Of a DNA stretch of 64,000 nucleotides, positions 41,894-51,679 are shown in pieces. Each line of letters begins with the position of its first letter. The stretch's first letter is position 1. The translations under genes were made by a program, and so were the position numbers. This DNA comes from Hirsutella rhossiliensis (lineage: Eukaryota > Ascomycota > Sordariomycetes > Hypocreales > Ophiocordycipitaceae): NCBI RefSeq assembly GCF_020360975.1, contig NW_025408673.1:3038001-3102000 (forward strand). Direction: 5' to 3'. Under the pieces are notes generated by a model. That model searched no databases, was not told the DNA's origin, and saw only the letters and a program-made list of their open reading frames with translations.

Positions 41894-42323
41894 AAAGTGA
41901 ATAAAGGGGCTTTTCGTAGGTAGATTCCCAGATGATCTGATAGTCTGTGATGTGCATGTGTTGATTGCTCTGCCCCAGTTGCCCTTTTCACGTCCAAACA
42001 GCCCCTTTTGTATCCCTCCAAGCTTCTCCCAAGTTGATATCCCGTTTTCAGGTATAATATACATTCTATCAGGAAGAGGGCACTTCTTGCCACTTACTGA
42101 AGGCCACGTAAGTCATCTACGTCAGCAACATCAGTTCCATCTCCCCGATCAAATAGCTCTTCTAGCTTTTAGATCGATAGTTCAGTCTCTCGAGGTCCCC
42201 GAGCCAGTGATAGTTATGCCGGACTCCTCAAGGGTCCCCGTTCGAATAGGAGATCCTCCGGACCCTCAGTGGTCTAGGAAGAAGAAACAACAGTCTGCAG
42301 ACTTCCCTTCTTATGATGTCTGA
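41894..42323 (+). pseudogene. Second copy of the divergent promoter and plus-strand partner gene
   Basis: The segment aligns with 34200-34560, sharing GGTATAATATACATTCTATC (with an indel), TCAGGAAGAGGGCA and GTTCGAATAGGAGATCCTCC. Its frame reads FHLPDQIALLAFRSIVQSLE, VPEPV and VRIGDPPDPQW without the frameshift present in the first copy, then diverges and stops at 42323. This shows which reading frame was conserved. Confidence 0.45.
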
Positions 42324-42704
42324 CTCGCAGTTGCGGCGGGTCACGGAATCCGCTAGATCATCGGAAAACCCCTTAAGTCGCAGTGGTGTTTATAAGTCGC
42401 AGTGCGTGTTTAATTACTCAACTTTACGGTCCCCCTAATGCGGGGACTAAGGCGGAACGACAGGGGGGTGCAGCCCGTTCCAACTGTCGGAAAGACACGA
42501 TCGTTCGCATGTTTCCACCCCATTGCCCCATTGGGTGTGGCACGGGTAGTTACGCCAGACCCACGTCTTGGAATTTCGTGCACCTTCCATGCGGAAGTCT
42601 GTTGCTCCCAGCACAGGATTGTGTTGCATATCAAGCCTGCCTAAGATGATTACCCGTTGGTCAAAGGCAGGCGCGGCTGACCAACTTAACTGCCGTTAAG
42701 TTGG
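42324..42704. other. Unassigned stretch
   Basis: No gene recognised. CCAACTTAACTGCCGTTAAGTTGG (42681-42704) is a perfect short hairpin at the edge of the following MITE. Confidence 0.4.
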
Positions 42705-42909
42705 CCCAAAAAATCCGGGACAGCACAAAAACCCCCGGGACAATCTTAGAATACCGGTAGTGGAAATTACTAATACAACTGTTAAGAATTAAGTACCTCA
42801 GGTTTTAGCGTATTTTCGAAGAAGTACTAACTTCTTAACACTTTTTCTAGTATATTTCTAGGCCCCAGGATTGTCCTGGGGGTTTTTGTGCTGTCCCGGA
42901 TTTTTTGGG
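42705..42909. mobile_element. 205-bp MITE with 41-bp inverted termini
   Basis: CCCAAAAAATCCGGGACAGC at the left is matched by its inverse at the right over 41 bp with one mismatch. The interior is AT-rich and non-coding. The immediate flanks (GTTAAGTTGG and ACTAAGG) suggest a TA-type target but are not exact. Confidence 0.75.
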
Positions 42910-42959
42910 ACTAAGGCTGCTGTGGCCCCACACCTAGACCAACGAGTACTCATGAAAAG

Positions 42960-43421
42960 GCGATATCACTACGCAAAGCCGTTGTTGCCTGCCAGGCAAC
43001 AGCTAATGCGTAGGCAGGCAACAAGCCTTTCTTTTGTGTATAAAATAGCTACACAATTCCGTGCGTTCATTCACTCGCTTGTTGTTCTTTAGATAATTCT
43101 CATCAATTGCCTGATGCCAACCCGTGTGGAGCCAAATGTCTGACAGATTGTTTTCTCTTTGCTTTTTCTTTTGCACTCTTACGGAGAGTCTCCCTGCAGT
43201 GGTGTGAGACAAGATTGTAGATTGTTATATTCGCGCGACAGGCGTTGTTTGTCCTTCATGAGACGCGTTATGGAGTATTTTATGGCTTGAGTGCCCATAG
43301 GTTTGTCGTCATTTGTGCCGGACACAAATCTTGTCCTTTTCACTCCACCCAGCGGCCGGGAAGCGCTGTCACGGTCTTCCAAACCAGAGCTTCGACAAAG
43401 AGTCGTCCTCGTGTTGGTCAA
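42960..43421 (-). pseudogene. Unassigned coding fragment shared with the Helitron-like region
   Basis: Minus-strand sequence reads MKDKQRLSREYNNLQ in one frame, then LSDIWLHTGWHQAIDENYLK and RVNERTELCSYFIHKRK in another. The latter matches the 31.1-31.25 kb plus-strand segment, where it lies just ahead of the DUF6570-like fragment. So it may be another Helitron scrap. Confidence 0.4.
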
Positions 43422-43528
43422 ATTTTGGGCAGGATGAGCTTACCACCTCTCAATGGGACGATTTCGACCAACTGTCCTTCTCTATCCGCGGCAAGGGCGA
43501 GTGACTGCTGCTGCTGCAGTCATCCGTT

Positions 43529-43972
43529 TTGTTCTCTCTCCGGATCGAGCGCTTCTGCGAGCGGTGGCTTCTCATCTTGTCGGTGACAACACACAAGCTT
43601 TCGACTTCCTCTCTCGAAAAGACTCTAAGGGACTGTCTGGGTCCCAGGGGCTTCACATATCGCGCGGCACAGCGCGCACAAGACGGCATCTTCTTCAGCA
43701 GGGTTTTAATGCATGCTGGCCCGAGTGTCAGAGGGTTCAGTCGCGAGGATCGCTGCAGGCTGCAGGCTTGGCTTGGACCTCCTCTTCCTCCGCTTGCTGT
43801 TAATGGTTCGGCCGTTTCGGACTGCATTGTTATGCCAGTGTCTTGCTGCCTGAAGCAGATGAGGGCGCACTTGCCGTTTTGGATGTCTCACATGGTCATG
43901 GAAGGAACTGTGACCTCTGGTTGTGAAGGACTTCTGAACAAGCTCCTGGATGAGATACAGGGTGAGAGGTGA
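43529..43972 (+). CDS. Hypothetical ORF, weakly supported
   Basis: 147 residues ending CLKQMRAHLPFWMSHMV ... LLNKLLDEIQGER. Other frames on both strands are also open here, and no motif is recognised. Listed as the longest frame in an otherwise unassigned stretch. Confidence 0.2.
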   Translation: MFSLRIERFCERWLLILSVTTHKLSTSSLEKTLRDCLGPRGFTYRAAQRAQDGIFFSRVLMHAGPSVRGFSREDRCRLQAWLGPPLPPLAVNGSAVSDCIVMPVSCCLKQMRAHLPFWMSHMVMEGTVTSGCEGLLNKLLDEIQGER

Positions 43973-44010
43973 GGTTGACAAAACGTGCCAGCTGGGACAG
44001 GGTGCACGGC

Positions 44011-44209
44011 TGTCACGCGCTAGGAGAAGGAATACCTCCGAGATGTCTCGGAGTAGGCCGTCAGGAAACGGAGGACGCTATCGGTGTGTCGTATTATGCT
44101 ATGAGGATTTGTCTATCGAAAAGGGGGAGGAGGCCACGAAGCTAGCTTTGTGGCCTCAGCCGTACACGTGACTGTGTACGTAAGCTAGCTAGATGAGTAC
44201 AATGGACTA
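44011..44209 (+). repeat. LTR fragment related to the gypsy-3 LTR
   Basis: 44011-44092 (TGTCACGCGCTAGGAGAAGG to GGAGGACGCTAT) is the inverse of 57414-57495 with few differences. Beyond that the two diverge. The stretch up to 44207 contains TACACGTGACTGTGTA and GTAAGCTAGCTAGATG and ends at the pogo-2 target TA. Confidence 0.7.
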
Positions 44210-46151
44210 ACGTAATCTACCCCCTTCCTGGTCACACCCCCTACCTGCTCAAAAATTCCCCACCCAAGCGACCCGCACCTCATGGCGAGACAGGCCGACC
44301 ACCATGACGGAAATTCGAGACCAATCGATTCCACGCGAAGAACGGGTCCTGCTCGCCGTGAAGGCCTATCAGCAAGGCCAATTCGACAGCGCCCACAAGG
44401 CCGCGACGGCATACGATGTCCTCAATCGACAGTCTCTGCTCGACTGCGCGGTGCCCGGCCCCGACGCGACGCGCAGATGAACAACCGGAAGTTGACGGCG
44501 ACGGAAGAGACTGCCCTCGTACAATGGGTCTTGTCGATGGACGAGCGAGGGATGCCGCCGACAGTGGTCTACACTCGCCGCATGGCCAACTTGTTGCTTT
44601 CGGAGCGCTGCCAAGAAACTGTCGGCGAAAATTGGGTGCGGAAGTTCGTTGGCCGCCACGACGAAATCAAGGCGAAATACTCGTCGATACGATTACCAAC
44701 GTGCCAAATGCGAAGACCCGAAGATGATGCAAGAATGGTACGATCGGGTGGCAATGGCGAAACAGAAATGGGGGATTCTTGATGAGGATGTCTACAACTT
44801 CGATGAGACGGGTTTTCAAATGGGAGTCATTGCGTCGGCAAGAGTCCTTACTCGGTCTGACCGGCGAGGTCGGCCTATGGTCATGCAGCCAGGAAATCGA
44901 GAATGGGTTACCGTAATTGAATCTATTAATTGCCAAGGTTGGGCTTTGCCGGCGATGGTCATCTTCCAGGGCAAGGTGCACCAAGCAAGCTGGTACGAGG
45001 CAGATGTGCCCAAGGACTGGCAGATTGCCGTGAGCGACAAAGGTTGGACTTCCGACGACCTTGGATTGCATTGGTTGAAGGGAGTTTTCGACCCATACAC
45101 ACGGCGCCGTACCGTTGGAACACGCCGACTTCTCATTCTCGACGGGCACGGCAGCCATGTTACGCCGGAGTTCGACAAGTACTGTACGGACAATGCCATC
45201 GTGGTACTCCAAATGCCAGCTCATTCCTCACATCTCTTACAGCCTCTGGATGTCGGGTGCTTTTCGCCTTTGAAAACGATATATGGGCGGAATGTTCAAG
45301 AGAAGATGCTCGCAGGGTCAACCACATCGATAAAGAGGACTTCCTGCTTCTGTACATCGAGGCCCGCCGACAAGCGCTCTCCCGTCGAACATCCGAAGTG
45401 GATTCATGGCCACAGGCCTTTCCCCATTCAATCCGACCCGGGTTCTGTCACGGTTACTAGTTCAGGTTGACAGGAATGGCAACGACAATGCCAACGATGA
45501 CGGCGACAAGCACACTCCCCCCAGAAAGCTTGAAGCCCACAAGACACCTTGCAATGTTAGCCAGCTTACCACTCACGTGGAAGGACTTCTTCAGCGCCGG
45601 CCACAAAATGCGGGCACGCCGGTCTCACAAGCCATAAACCAGCTCATCAAAGGATGTCAAATGGCCATGCATAGTGCCGCGCTGCTCGCCGACGAAAACA
45701 GACATCTTCGGTCAGAAAACCAGCGGCGAAAGAGGAAGAGAGAGCAACGACGCGAGTATATTGGTGATGGCGGTGCTCTGTCTGTCGCAGAAGGCACGGC
45801 TAAGATAAAGCGACGGCGAGAAAAGGAAGAGGAACGTGCTAGGCGACTGAGGGCAAGGGAGGATGAGCAGGCAGGGCAACAACTTATCGAGGAGCAGGCC
45901 CGACGGCAGACAGAAGAAGAGCTGTGCGTCCCAAGACGGCGTGCACCACCACGGTGTAGTAAATGCAGGTCATTTGAACATAATGCCCGGACGTGTAATA
46001 GATAGACAGGTCTGAATTTACTTGCTTGTTTGTCTCTTGGAATCAATTGCCGTCTGTTGTGTTCGGTTGGTCGCGCCATGAGGTACGGGTCGCTTGGGTG
46101 GGGAAATTTTGAGCAGGTAGGGGGTGTGGCCAGGAAGGGGGTAGATTACGT
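44210..46151 (+). mobile_element. pogo-type DNA transposon, pogo-2
   Basis: 1942 bp with terminal inverted repeats of about 80 bp (ACGTAATCTACCCCC... to ...CTCATGGCG), differing at about five positions, flanked by TA at 44208-44209 and 46152-46153. The left flank is LTR-like sequence and the right flank continues toward the copia-2 fragment. Confidence 0.92.
44304..46005 (+). pseudogene. pogo-2 transposase (CENP-B-like, DDE_1, C-terminal zinc knuckle), frameshifted
   Basis: ATG 44304 reads MTEIRDQSIPREERVLLAVK, a psq-type start. After a shift, KLTATEETALVQWVLSMDER and ENWVRKFVGRHDEIKAKYS form the CENP-B-like domain. After a second shift, the frame 44649-45470 carries DDE_1 with YNFDETGFQMG (Asp 1), LLILDGHGSHVT (Asp 2) and MPAHSSHLLQPLDVGCFSPL. 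A third shift leads to GLSPFNPTRVLSRL and a basic coiled tail ending in CSKCRSFEHNARTC, a CCHC knuckle, stop 46003-46005. Motifs are intact but the frame is not. Confidence 0.85.
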
Positions 46152-46290
46152 TAATACCATTCCCACACTGGCAACTTTTTCTTTTTGTGGTTGCGGCTGC
46201 TGTAGTGACCGGGGCAAGAAGATGTAACGACAGTGAGGAAAGAGGGGTTCTTGACCAGGGCTCCGTTAGGGTCTTAATGAAGTAGCTTTG

Positions 46291-46660
46291 TTAAGACTGT
46301 AACGAATTCTTCCCATACTGGCAATTTTCTTCTTCTGTGGTTGCTGTGATATTGTTGAAATAGTTACCAAGACGGTCCGTATCAGCCAAAGAAAGCAAGA
46401 AAGGGGTAGGGGTCTGAAGGATGTGGAACGTTATCCCTCTGACGGGTGTTTTGGGGGCGATTGAGCCGATTGAGTGAATGGCTTCGCCGTTGCCGAATTT
46501 GATGGTAGCCTGGCCGGATGTCGAGCTGTCTAGGGCTACATTTGGGTCTTCTCGCTGTAAAGCAATGTACTGGGAATGACCAGCTGTAGAGACTTTTGCT
46601 GCACCTGTGTCAATCATGATGCCTGGGAAATTGTCCACTGAATATTGATCTTGAATGACG
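46291..46660 (-). pseudogene. copia-2 family protease (second copy)
   Basis: GIMIDTGAAKVSTAGHSQYI holds the D-T-G active site, followed by GQATIKFGNGEAIHSIGS and LLSLADTDRLGNYFNN. It closely parallels the protease at 12.83-13.1 kb. The frame ends at a stop near 46291 with no integrase. Confidence 0.75.
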
Positions 46661-48373
46661 AATTGCTAGGCGGGAACAATGGTTTGATCCGTCTGGTAGA
46701 CTTCTCCATTGTCTAGGGTGATTGTTGGTGCTATTGTCAGGTTCTTCCCATATGTCGTCGGTAGTGAGTTCATCAAGCTCATGACCTTCGTAGTCTATAA
46801 GATAGGCTATGAAGTTTGGAGGTTGTATGCCTGTGAATTGACAACGTGCGACATATTGGTCCTTGGCCTCTTGTCGTTCTTCTGCAGAGTGTTTGGTTGA
46901 CCAGCAACCTTCTTGTCCACAAACAAAGCACTTTTGGTCCAATTGCGATTGGTGTGGCTAGGGGTGTAGTTGCTATGGCTTGAGGGCCTGTAGCTTCCAC
47001 GGTTGTAGCCTTGTCCATATCCGCGATTGGGTCGTTGTCCTGAGTATCCGTATCTTCCTCGTACGCGATTGTTATGGTATCGGCGATCGAGGTAGTACTG
47101 ATTGTTCGGATTCGTTGGTCCAAATGATCCGTCAGGGCTTTGCAAGTACTGAGGGTTTGTCTGTCGGGCAAGGTGGGTCTCAACGGAAGATCGTATATCT
47201 GCAAAGAGGGTCTCGATCTTTGCTGCAGGTTTGAAGAGGGCGTGTTCAAGTTCGGGTACACCACGGCATGCGATGATAAGCGTAGTACGCAGTGGAATGT
47301 TTCCTGCGTAGTCAGGGCCAAGGGCTCTCTGACAGAGTTGTAGCTTATCGAAGAGTAGTTGAAGGACTTCATGGAGGGATTTGGAAGCATCTTGGGCACG
47401 AATCGAGTTGAAAGTGGTTGTGGTCCAATCTGTATAGTAATGGACGTGGTTAACTTCCGTGTCAAAGTGTTGTTTGATGCTATCGTATGCCTTCCTAAAC
47501 GTGGTAGTCCATTCGATCTTGTCAATGTAGAACGTTTGTGCTCTTCCGGCGAGGATTCGGGAAAAGGGCGTGAAATTGTGACGGTTTCACTTGGATGTTG
47601 TAGCAGATGCTCATGAAGATTCGGATCTTGTCATCGAGGAGGTCGTACGGCTCTCCTGTGTAGTTCTTGTCTTTGTCCCAGAGTTTCATGAATTTCTGCT
47701 GTGTGTCGCCATCGACGGTGGCGTTCGGGATATCATCCGGTGGGAGTTTTGTGTATGCCTCGAGGGACATAGGCTCGGATAATAGTTCGGGTTGGGGGGT
47801 GTGGACGGGTTGGACGAGTTCGGGGTGCTTGAAGCGGTGTGTTGTCGGATGAACTGTAAGAGAGGTTGGGTCAAGGGCATCTTGGGTCAGAGCGGAAGTC
47901 GTGGGAGGTGATGTTGTTATCTGTAGTGCCTCAGTGATGGGTTCCTGGGCAGGTGGCTTCGTTAAGGTCTTAATGGGCTGTTGTTCGTTAAGACTGTAAC
48001 GAGGTGTTGCTACCGGTGGCGATTGGGGTTCTCGGGGAGAAGTTAGGGCATTTGATCCTGTTGCTCGTAACTTATAAGCGGTCGTCCCAATGTCAAAATC
48101 CATCTCCATGTACTCTCGTTCTGGCCATGCAGGTCGGTCCTCCACAGTTTGCAACATGATGAATTGGGGTGCAAAAGGGCCATTTTCCCGTCCTGAATAG
48201 ATGCCACGTCTCCTTAGAAGTAATCTAAGGGCTCTCTTGTAGTCCGTATGTACCCGGTTCCATATGTCTTGGTTCCAGCCTTCGAAGTGTTGTTGAAAAT
48301 GGTCAAGGATGTCGTCTCCTTCTAGGCGTTCGAATTGGGCATTGGACATGAACCTAGCGGCGTACGTCGTAAC
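46640..48373 (-). pseudogene. copia-2 family Gag (second copy), truncated
   Basis: The frame 48373-47522 has RLEGDDILDHFQQHFEGWNQ then a proline-rich stretch. A second frame holds a helical capsid-like segment (47.1-47.5 kb), a QG/RGRYGYSGQ-rich linker, and CFVCGQEGCWSTKHSAEER (zinc knuckle, about 46.9 kb). Two frameshifts separate these. The apparent start MSKPHSTSF at 48418 is LTR sequence of gypsy-2, not native. Confidence 0.75.
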
Positions 48374-48529
48374 TGTGACGGTACAAGGCACGAACGAGGT
48401 CGAGTGCGGCTTGGACAAAGTGATTGTCTACAAGGAGAGAAAGGGGAAAGAAAGAGCTTCGTAAGGAAGGCTCTCACTTTGGCTAGTTGTACATTTTCAT
48501 AAGTGAGACATGCATAATCTTCCTTCACA
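48374..48529 (-). repeat. gypsy-2 3' LTR
   Basis: 156 bp, matching 54063-54218 base for base by eye. Confidence 0.93.
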
Positions 48530-48565
48530 TATGGTCTCCCCTTACTCCCTCTCCTCCAAGTTCCT

Positions 48566-51500
48566 TCAGTCCACCGCTTCTGATTCAACCACGCCTCGGG
48601 CAGCTTGGCGATGAGCATTTCGCATTTCTTGTTTCGTTGGCCGTGGTTTGGTCCTGTGGAGCTTCTCGAACTCTTTGATGGCTATGTGTGCGTTAACAAC
48701 GTTGTGCAGCGGCTCCCATGTTGCTTCTTCGAGGTCATAGCCCCTCCATTGTACGTGGTACTGGAAACCATTCTGCCTTGTGCGCTTTGAATCCAGAATT
48801 GCTTCAATCGCCCACAGTTTTTCTCCGTTTGCATCTAGTGCGATTGGCGGGGGGGTTGGGTTGTATTGGCCCGGCAGCGGGTCGTTCGGTGCTGGTCGCA
48901 GGAGGTTGGTATGGAACGAGTTGTGAAGAGACTGTAATTCATGTGGCAACTTTAGCTGGTAGGCGTGAGCGTTGAGCACACGCTCGACTCGGAAAGGGCC
49001 AATGAATTTGTGATCAAGTTTGGGGATGGGCCTGGCTGAACGGATGTTTCGTGTGCTCAGCAGCACCATGTCGCCAACTCGATACGCCGGTGCCGGGGTC
49101 CTGTTTGCGTTGGCGAATTGCTCTTGTGACGCCTGGGCTGAAGCAAGGTTTGTCCGTAGCAGATCGGTGATCTCTTGCATCTTGATGGCGAAGCTGTTGC
49201 CCTCGCTGCCGCGCTCTGCTAGGTCTTTGGGTGCTGCGCGTGGTATTGGTCGAGGAGGGCCAAAACTCATCCGAGGGTGGTAGCCTGTGTTCGCAAAGAA
49301 TGGGGACATCCCAGTTGAGTCGTTTACAACGTTGCGGGCTGCGAATTCGGCTAGTGGGAGCCACTCGTCCCAATTGTCCTGAGCGAAGCTAACGTACTGG
49401 CGAAGATATTGCTCGAGGAATGCGTTGGCGTTCTCCGTCTGCCCGTCAGTTTCGGGGTGATAAGCTGTAGAAAGGGCGATGCTGATTTGTAAACAGTGGC
49501 ACACAGCTTTCCAAAATTCTGAGACGAACAGTGGTCCTCTGTCAGAGACGATGGAATCCGGGAGTCCATGGAGCTTCCATACGTCTCGTACGAAGAGCAT
49601 TGCCAGGTCATCCGCTTTCATGTCGGTTCTGCAAGGCGAGAAGTGCCTGTCCTTAGACAGTCTGTCGACAACGACCATAATTGCGTTGAACCCACGGGCC
49701 GTCGGCTGAATTGGGCCAATGAAGTCAACAGACAGGTCTTTCCATCTTTGCAGTGGAATTGGAAGAGGTTTCAGAGTCCCCTGGTACCGAAACCGGGAGC
49801 TCTTGTTTCTCAGACATCCGTGGCAGTTCCGTGTGAATCGTTTCGTATCAACACTGAGCCTCGGCCACCAGTAGGAGCGTGAGATGAGCTCGTATAATTT
49901 GTTCCTGCCGGGGTGGCCAGATTCGACACTGTCGTGAGCGAGTTGGATGAGGAGTGTCCGCAATTCGCTTTGGGGTACGTATAATCTCTCTCGGAAGTAT
50001 AGTCGGCCATCATTTATCGTGCATTCTGATAGGGGGATTTCTTTGGAGTGAGGCACGCCGTGGGGCTTGAGCATCTCGTCCCTGATTTTCATCCACCATT
50101 CGTCATCTTCGTAGCCTTTGTCGAGAAGTCGCGTGATCTTGTGGTCGATTGGCTCTGGACCTTGGATTTCGTCGAGAATTACGGGGCAGAGAGAGATCTC
50201 TTGCTCCCAGCAAAGGTTTGCGAAGAGTTCTGCCAGTTCAGGGTCAAGCTTCAGTTGTTCTTGTACTGAACGGTCAATGTTGTGGGGTTTGAGCAGTGAC
50301 TGTTGTTGGTACCGGATGCGGTCGTCAGTTTCGTTTTGTGGTAGGTCTTGCGATCTTCGCGTGAGAGCGTCGGGCTTCCCGTTCTCTTTCCCTGGTATTG
50401 ACTTGATGGCGAATTGAAACTGTGAGAGGAACTCGCTCCACCTAACCTGACGTCTTGAAAGCTGCTTGGTCGTCATGAAATATCGAAGGTTGGCATGATC
50501 AGTGACGACCGTAATCTGATGGTGTGCGCCTTGTAGTTCGGGTCGCCAGCATTCGAAGCATCGCAAAATGGCGAGAAGTTCTTTGTCGTAGATCTCGTAG
50601 TTGCACTCGGCCGGGTCGTACTTTTTGGACATGAAAGCCACTGGGTGTAATACTCCCTGGTCGTCTTCCTGGGAGAGGATGCCTGAAGAGACAAAGTCGG
50701 ACGCGTCACATTCGACAAACACTTCTTTTGCGGGGTCAAAGTGTCTGAGGATTGGCGCTGAAGTGAAGCTACTTTTGAGCGCGTCGAATGCCTCCTGGCA
50801 CGATGGAGTCCAATTCCATTTGACGAACTTCCGTGTCAAAGCAACAAGTGGCCGAACAATGCGTGAAAATCCTTTGATGAATCGTCGGTAGAAGTTCGAA
50901 AACCCTAAGAAGGCTTGGACGTCTTTCACGTTGACGGGAGTCTCCCAGTTAACGAGACAGTCAACTTTTGCAGGGTCCATTCGTACGCCAGTGGTGGAGA
51001 TGATCATGCCGAGGTACTTTACTTCAGTGGTCTCGAATTCGCACTTCCTGACATCAAGCTGTAGGCCTGCGGCTTCGAGTGCTTGCAAGACTGATTTGAC
51101 GTGTAGTCTATGGGAGGCAAGATCGTTCGAGTAAATGAGGATGTCGTCGATGTACGCCGTGCAGAACCTGTCGAGGAACGGCCGAAGGACTTCGTTGATC
51201 CGGGATTGAAAGGTAGCTGGAGCATTGGACAGCCCAAAAGGCATCACCAGACTCTCGAAGAGACCGTATCTTGTGTTGAATGCCGTCATCCACTCTTGGC
51301 CCTCTTTGATTCGTATTCGGTTGAACGCCGCGACGACATCGAGTTTGGTAAAATACCTGGCTTGGCTGAGCTGGGAGAGGGTCTCTTGGATCAGTGGCAG
51401 TGGATACCGGTTCTTGATGGTTATGGCATTGAGCCCGCGGTAGTCCACACAAAAACGCAGGCCGCCCCCTGGCTTCTTCGCGAACAGCACGGGCGAGGCT

Positions 51501-51679
51501 GCTGGAGACGTGCTGGCCCGAATGAACCCTTTGTCGAGGTTTTCCTGCAGAAACTTCCGGAGAACGACGAGCTCGTCCTCGGACATGCCGTAGAGGGGCC
51601 CATGCGGTGGGGTTGTGCCTGGTTGAAGCTGAATTTCGTGATCGCAGCCCCGGTGGGGAGGAAGTTTGTCTGCCTCCGA
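48566..51679 (-). CDS. gypsy-2 Pol: RT, RNase H, integrase, chromodomain
   Basis: About 1006 residues from MSEDELVV at 51586, open upstream to the TAG at 51680. RT motifs DKGFIRASTSPAASPVLFAK, YFTKLDVVAAFNRI and TAYIDDILIYSN (YIDD about residue 146). RNase H FVECDASDFVSSG and YEIYDKELLAILRCFE. Integrase GHPGRNKLYELI with CHGC, LSVDFIGPIQP, VSDRGPLFVSEFW and STAYHPETDGQTEN (D, D, E). C-terminal chromodomain YHVQWRGYDLEEATWEPL. All catalytic residues seen are present, with no break inside the domain set. Confidence 0.93.
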   Translation of the reverse strand, partial: SEADKLPPHRGCDHEIQLQPGTTPPHGPLYGMSEDELVVLRKFLQENLDKGFIRASTSPAASPVLFAKKPGGGLRFCVDYRGLNAITIKNRYPLPLIQETLSQLSQARYFTKLDVVAAFNRIRIKEGQEWMTAFNTRYGLFESLVMPFGLSNAPATFQSRINEVLRPFLDRFCTAYIDDILIYSNDLASHRLHVKSVLQALEAAGLQLDVRKCEFETTEVKYLGMIISTTGVRMDPAKVDCLVNWETPVNVKDVQAFLGFSNFYRRFIKGFSRIVRPLVALTRKFVKWNWTPSCQEAFDALKSSFTSAPILRHFDPAKEVFVECDASDFVSSGILSQEDDQGVLHPVAFMSKKYDPAECNYEIYDKELLAILRCFECWRPELQGAHHQITVVTDHANLRYFMTTKQLSRRQVRWSEFLSQFQFAIKSIPGKENGKPDALTRRSQDLPQNETDDRIRYQQQSLLKPHNIDRSVQEQLKLDPELAELFANLCWEQEISLCPVILDEIQGPEPIDHKITRLLDKGYEDDEWWMKIRDEMLKPHGVPHSKEIPLSECTINDGRLYFRERLYVPQSELRTLLIQLAHDSVESGHPGRNKLYELISRSYWWPRLSVDTKRFTRNCHGCLRNKSSRFRYQGTLKPLPIPLQRWKDLSVDFIGPIQPTARGFNAIMVVVDRLSKDRHFSPCRTDMKADDLAMLFVRDVWKLHGLPDSIVSDRGPLFVSEFWKAVCHCLQISIALSTAYHPETDGQTENANAFLEQYLRQYVSFAQDNWDEWLPLAEFAARNVVNDSTGMSPFFANTGYHPRMSFGPPRPIPRAAPKDLAERGSEGNSFAIKMQEITDLLRTNLASAQASQEQFANANRTPAPAYRVGDMVLLSTRNIRSARPIPKLDHKFIGPFRVERVLNAHAYQLKLPHELQSLHNSFHTNLLRPAPNDPLPGQYNPTPPPIALDANGEKLWAIEAILDSKRTRQNGFQYHVQWRGYDLEEATWEPLHNVVNAHIAIKEFEKLHRTKPRPTKQEMRNAHRQAARGVVESEAVD

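Larger units (their letters stand above)
46152..48373 (-). mobile_element. copia-2 family fragment: gag and protease only
   Basis: Minus-strand coding runs from the gypsy-2 LTR at 48373 to the pogo-2 end at 46152. Integrase, RT, RNase H and both LTRs are missing. It begins inside gag, about where the first copy reads QEHFEGWN. Short duplicated sequence lies near the pogo-2 junction (TCCCACACTGGCAACTTTTT versus TCCCATACTGGCAATTTTCT). Confidence 0.8.

Noticed and set aside
48374..48418. Apparent start of the copia-2 gag at 48418
   Set aside because: The first 15 codons are gypsy-2 LTR sequence read through the junction, not native gag.
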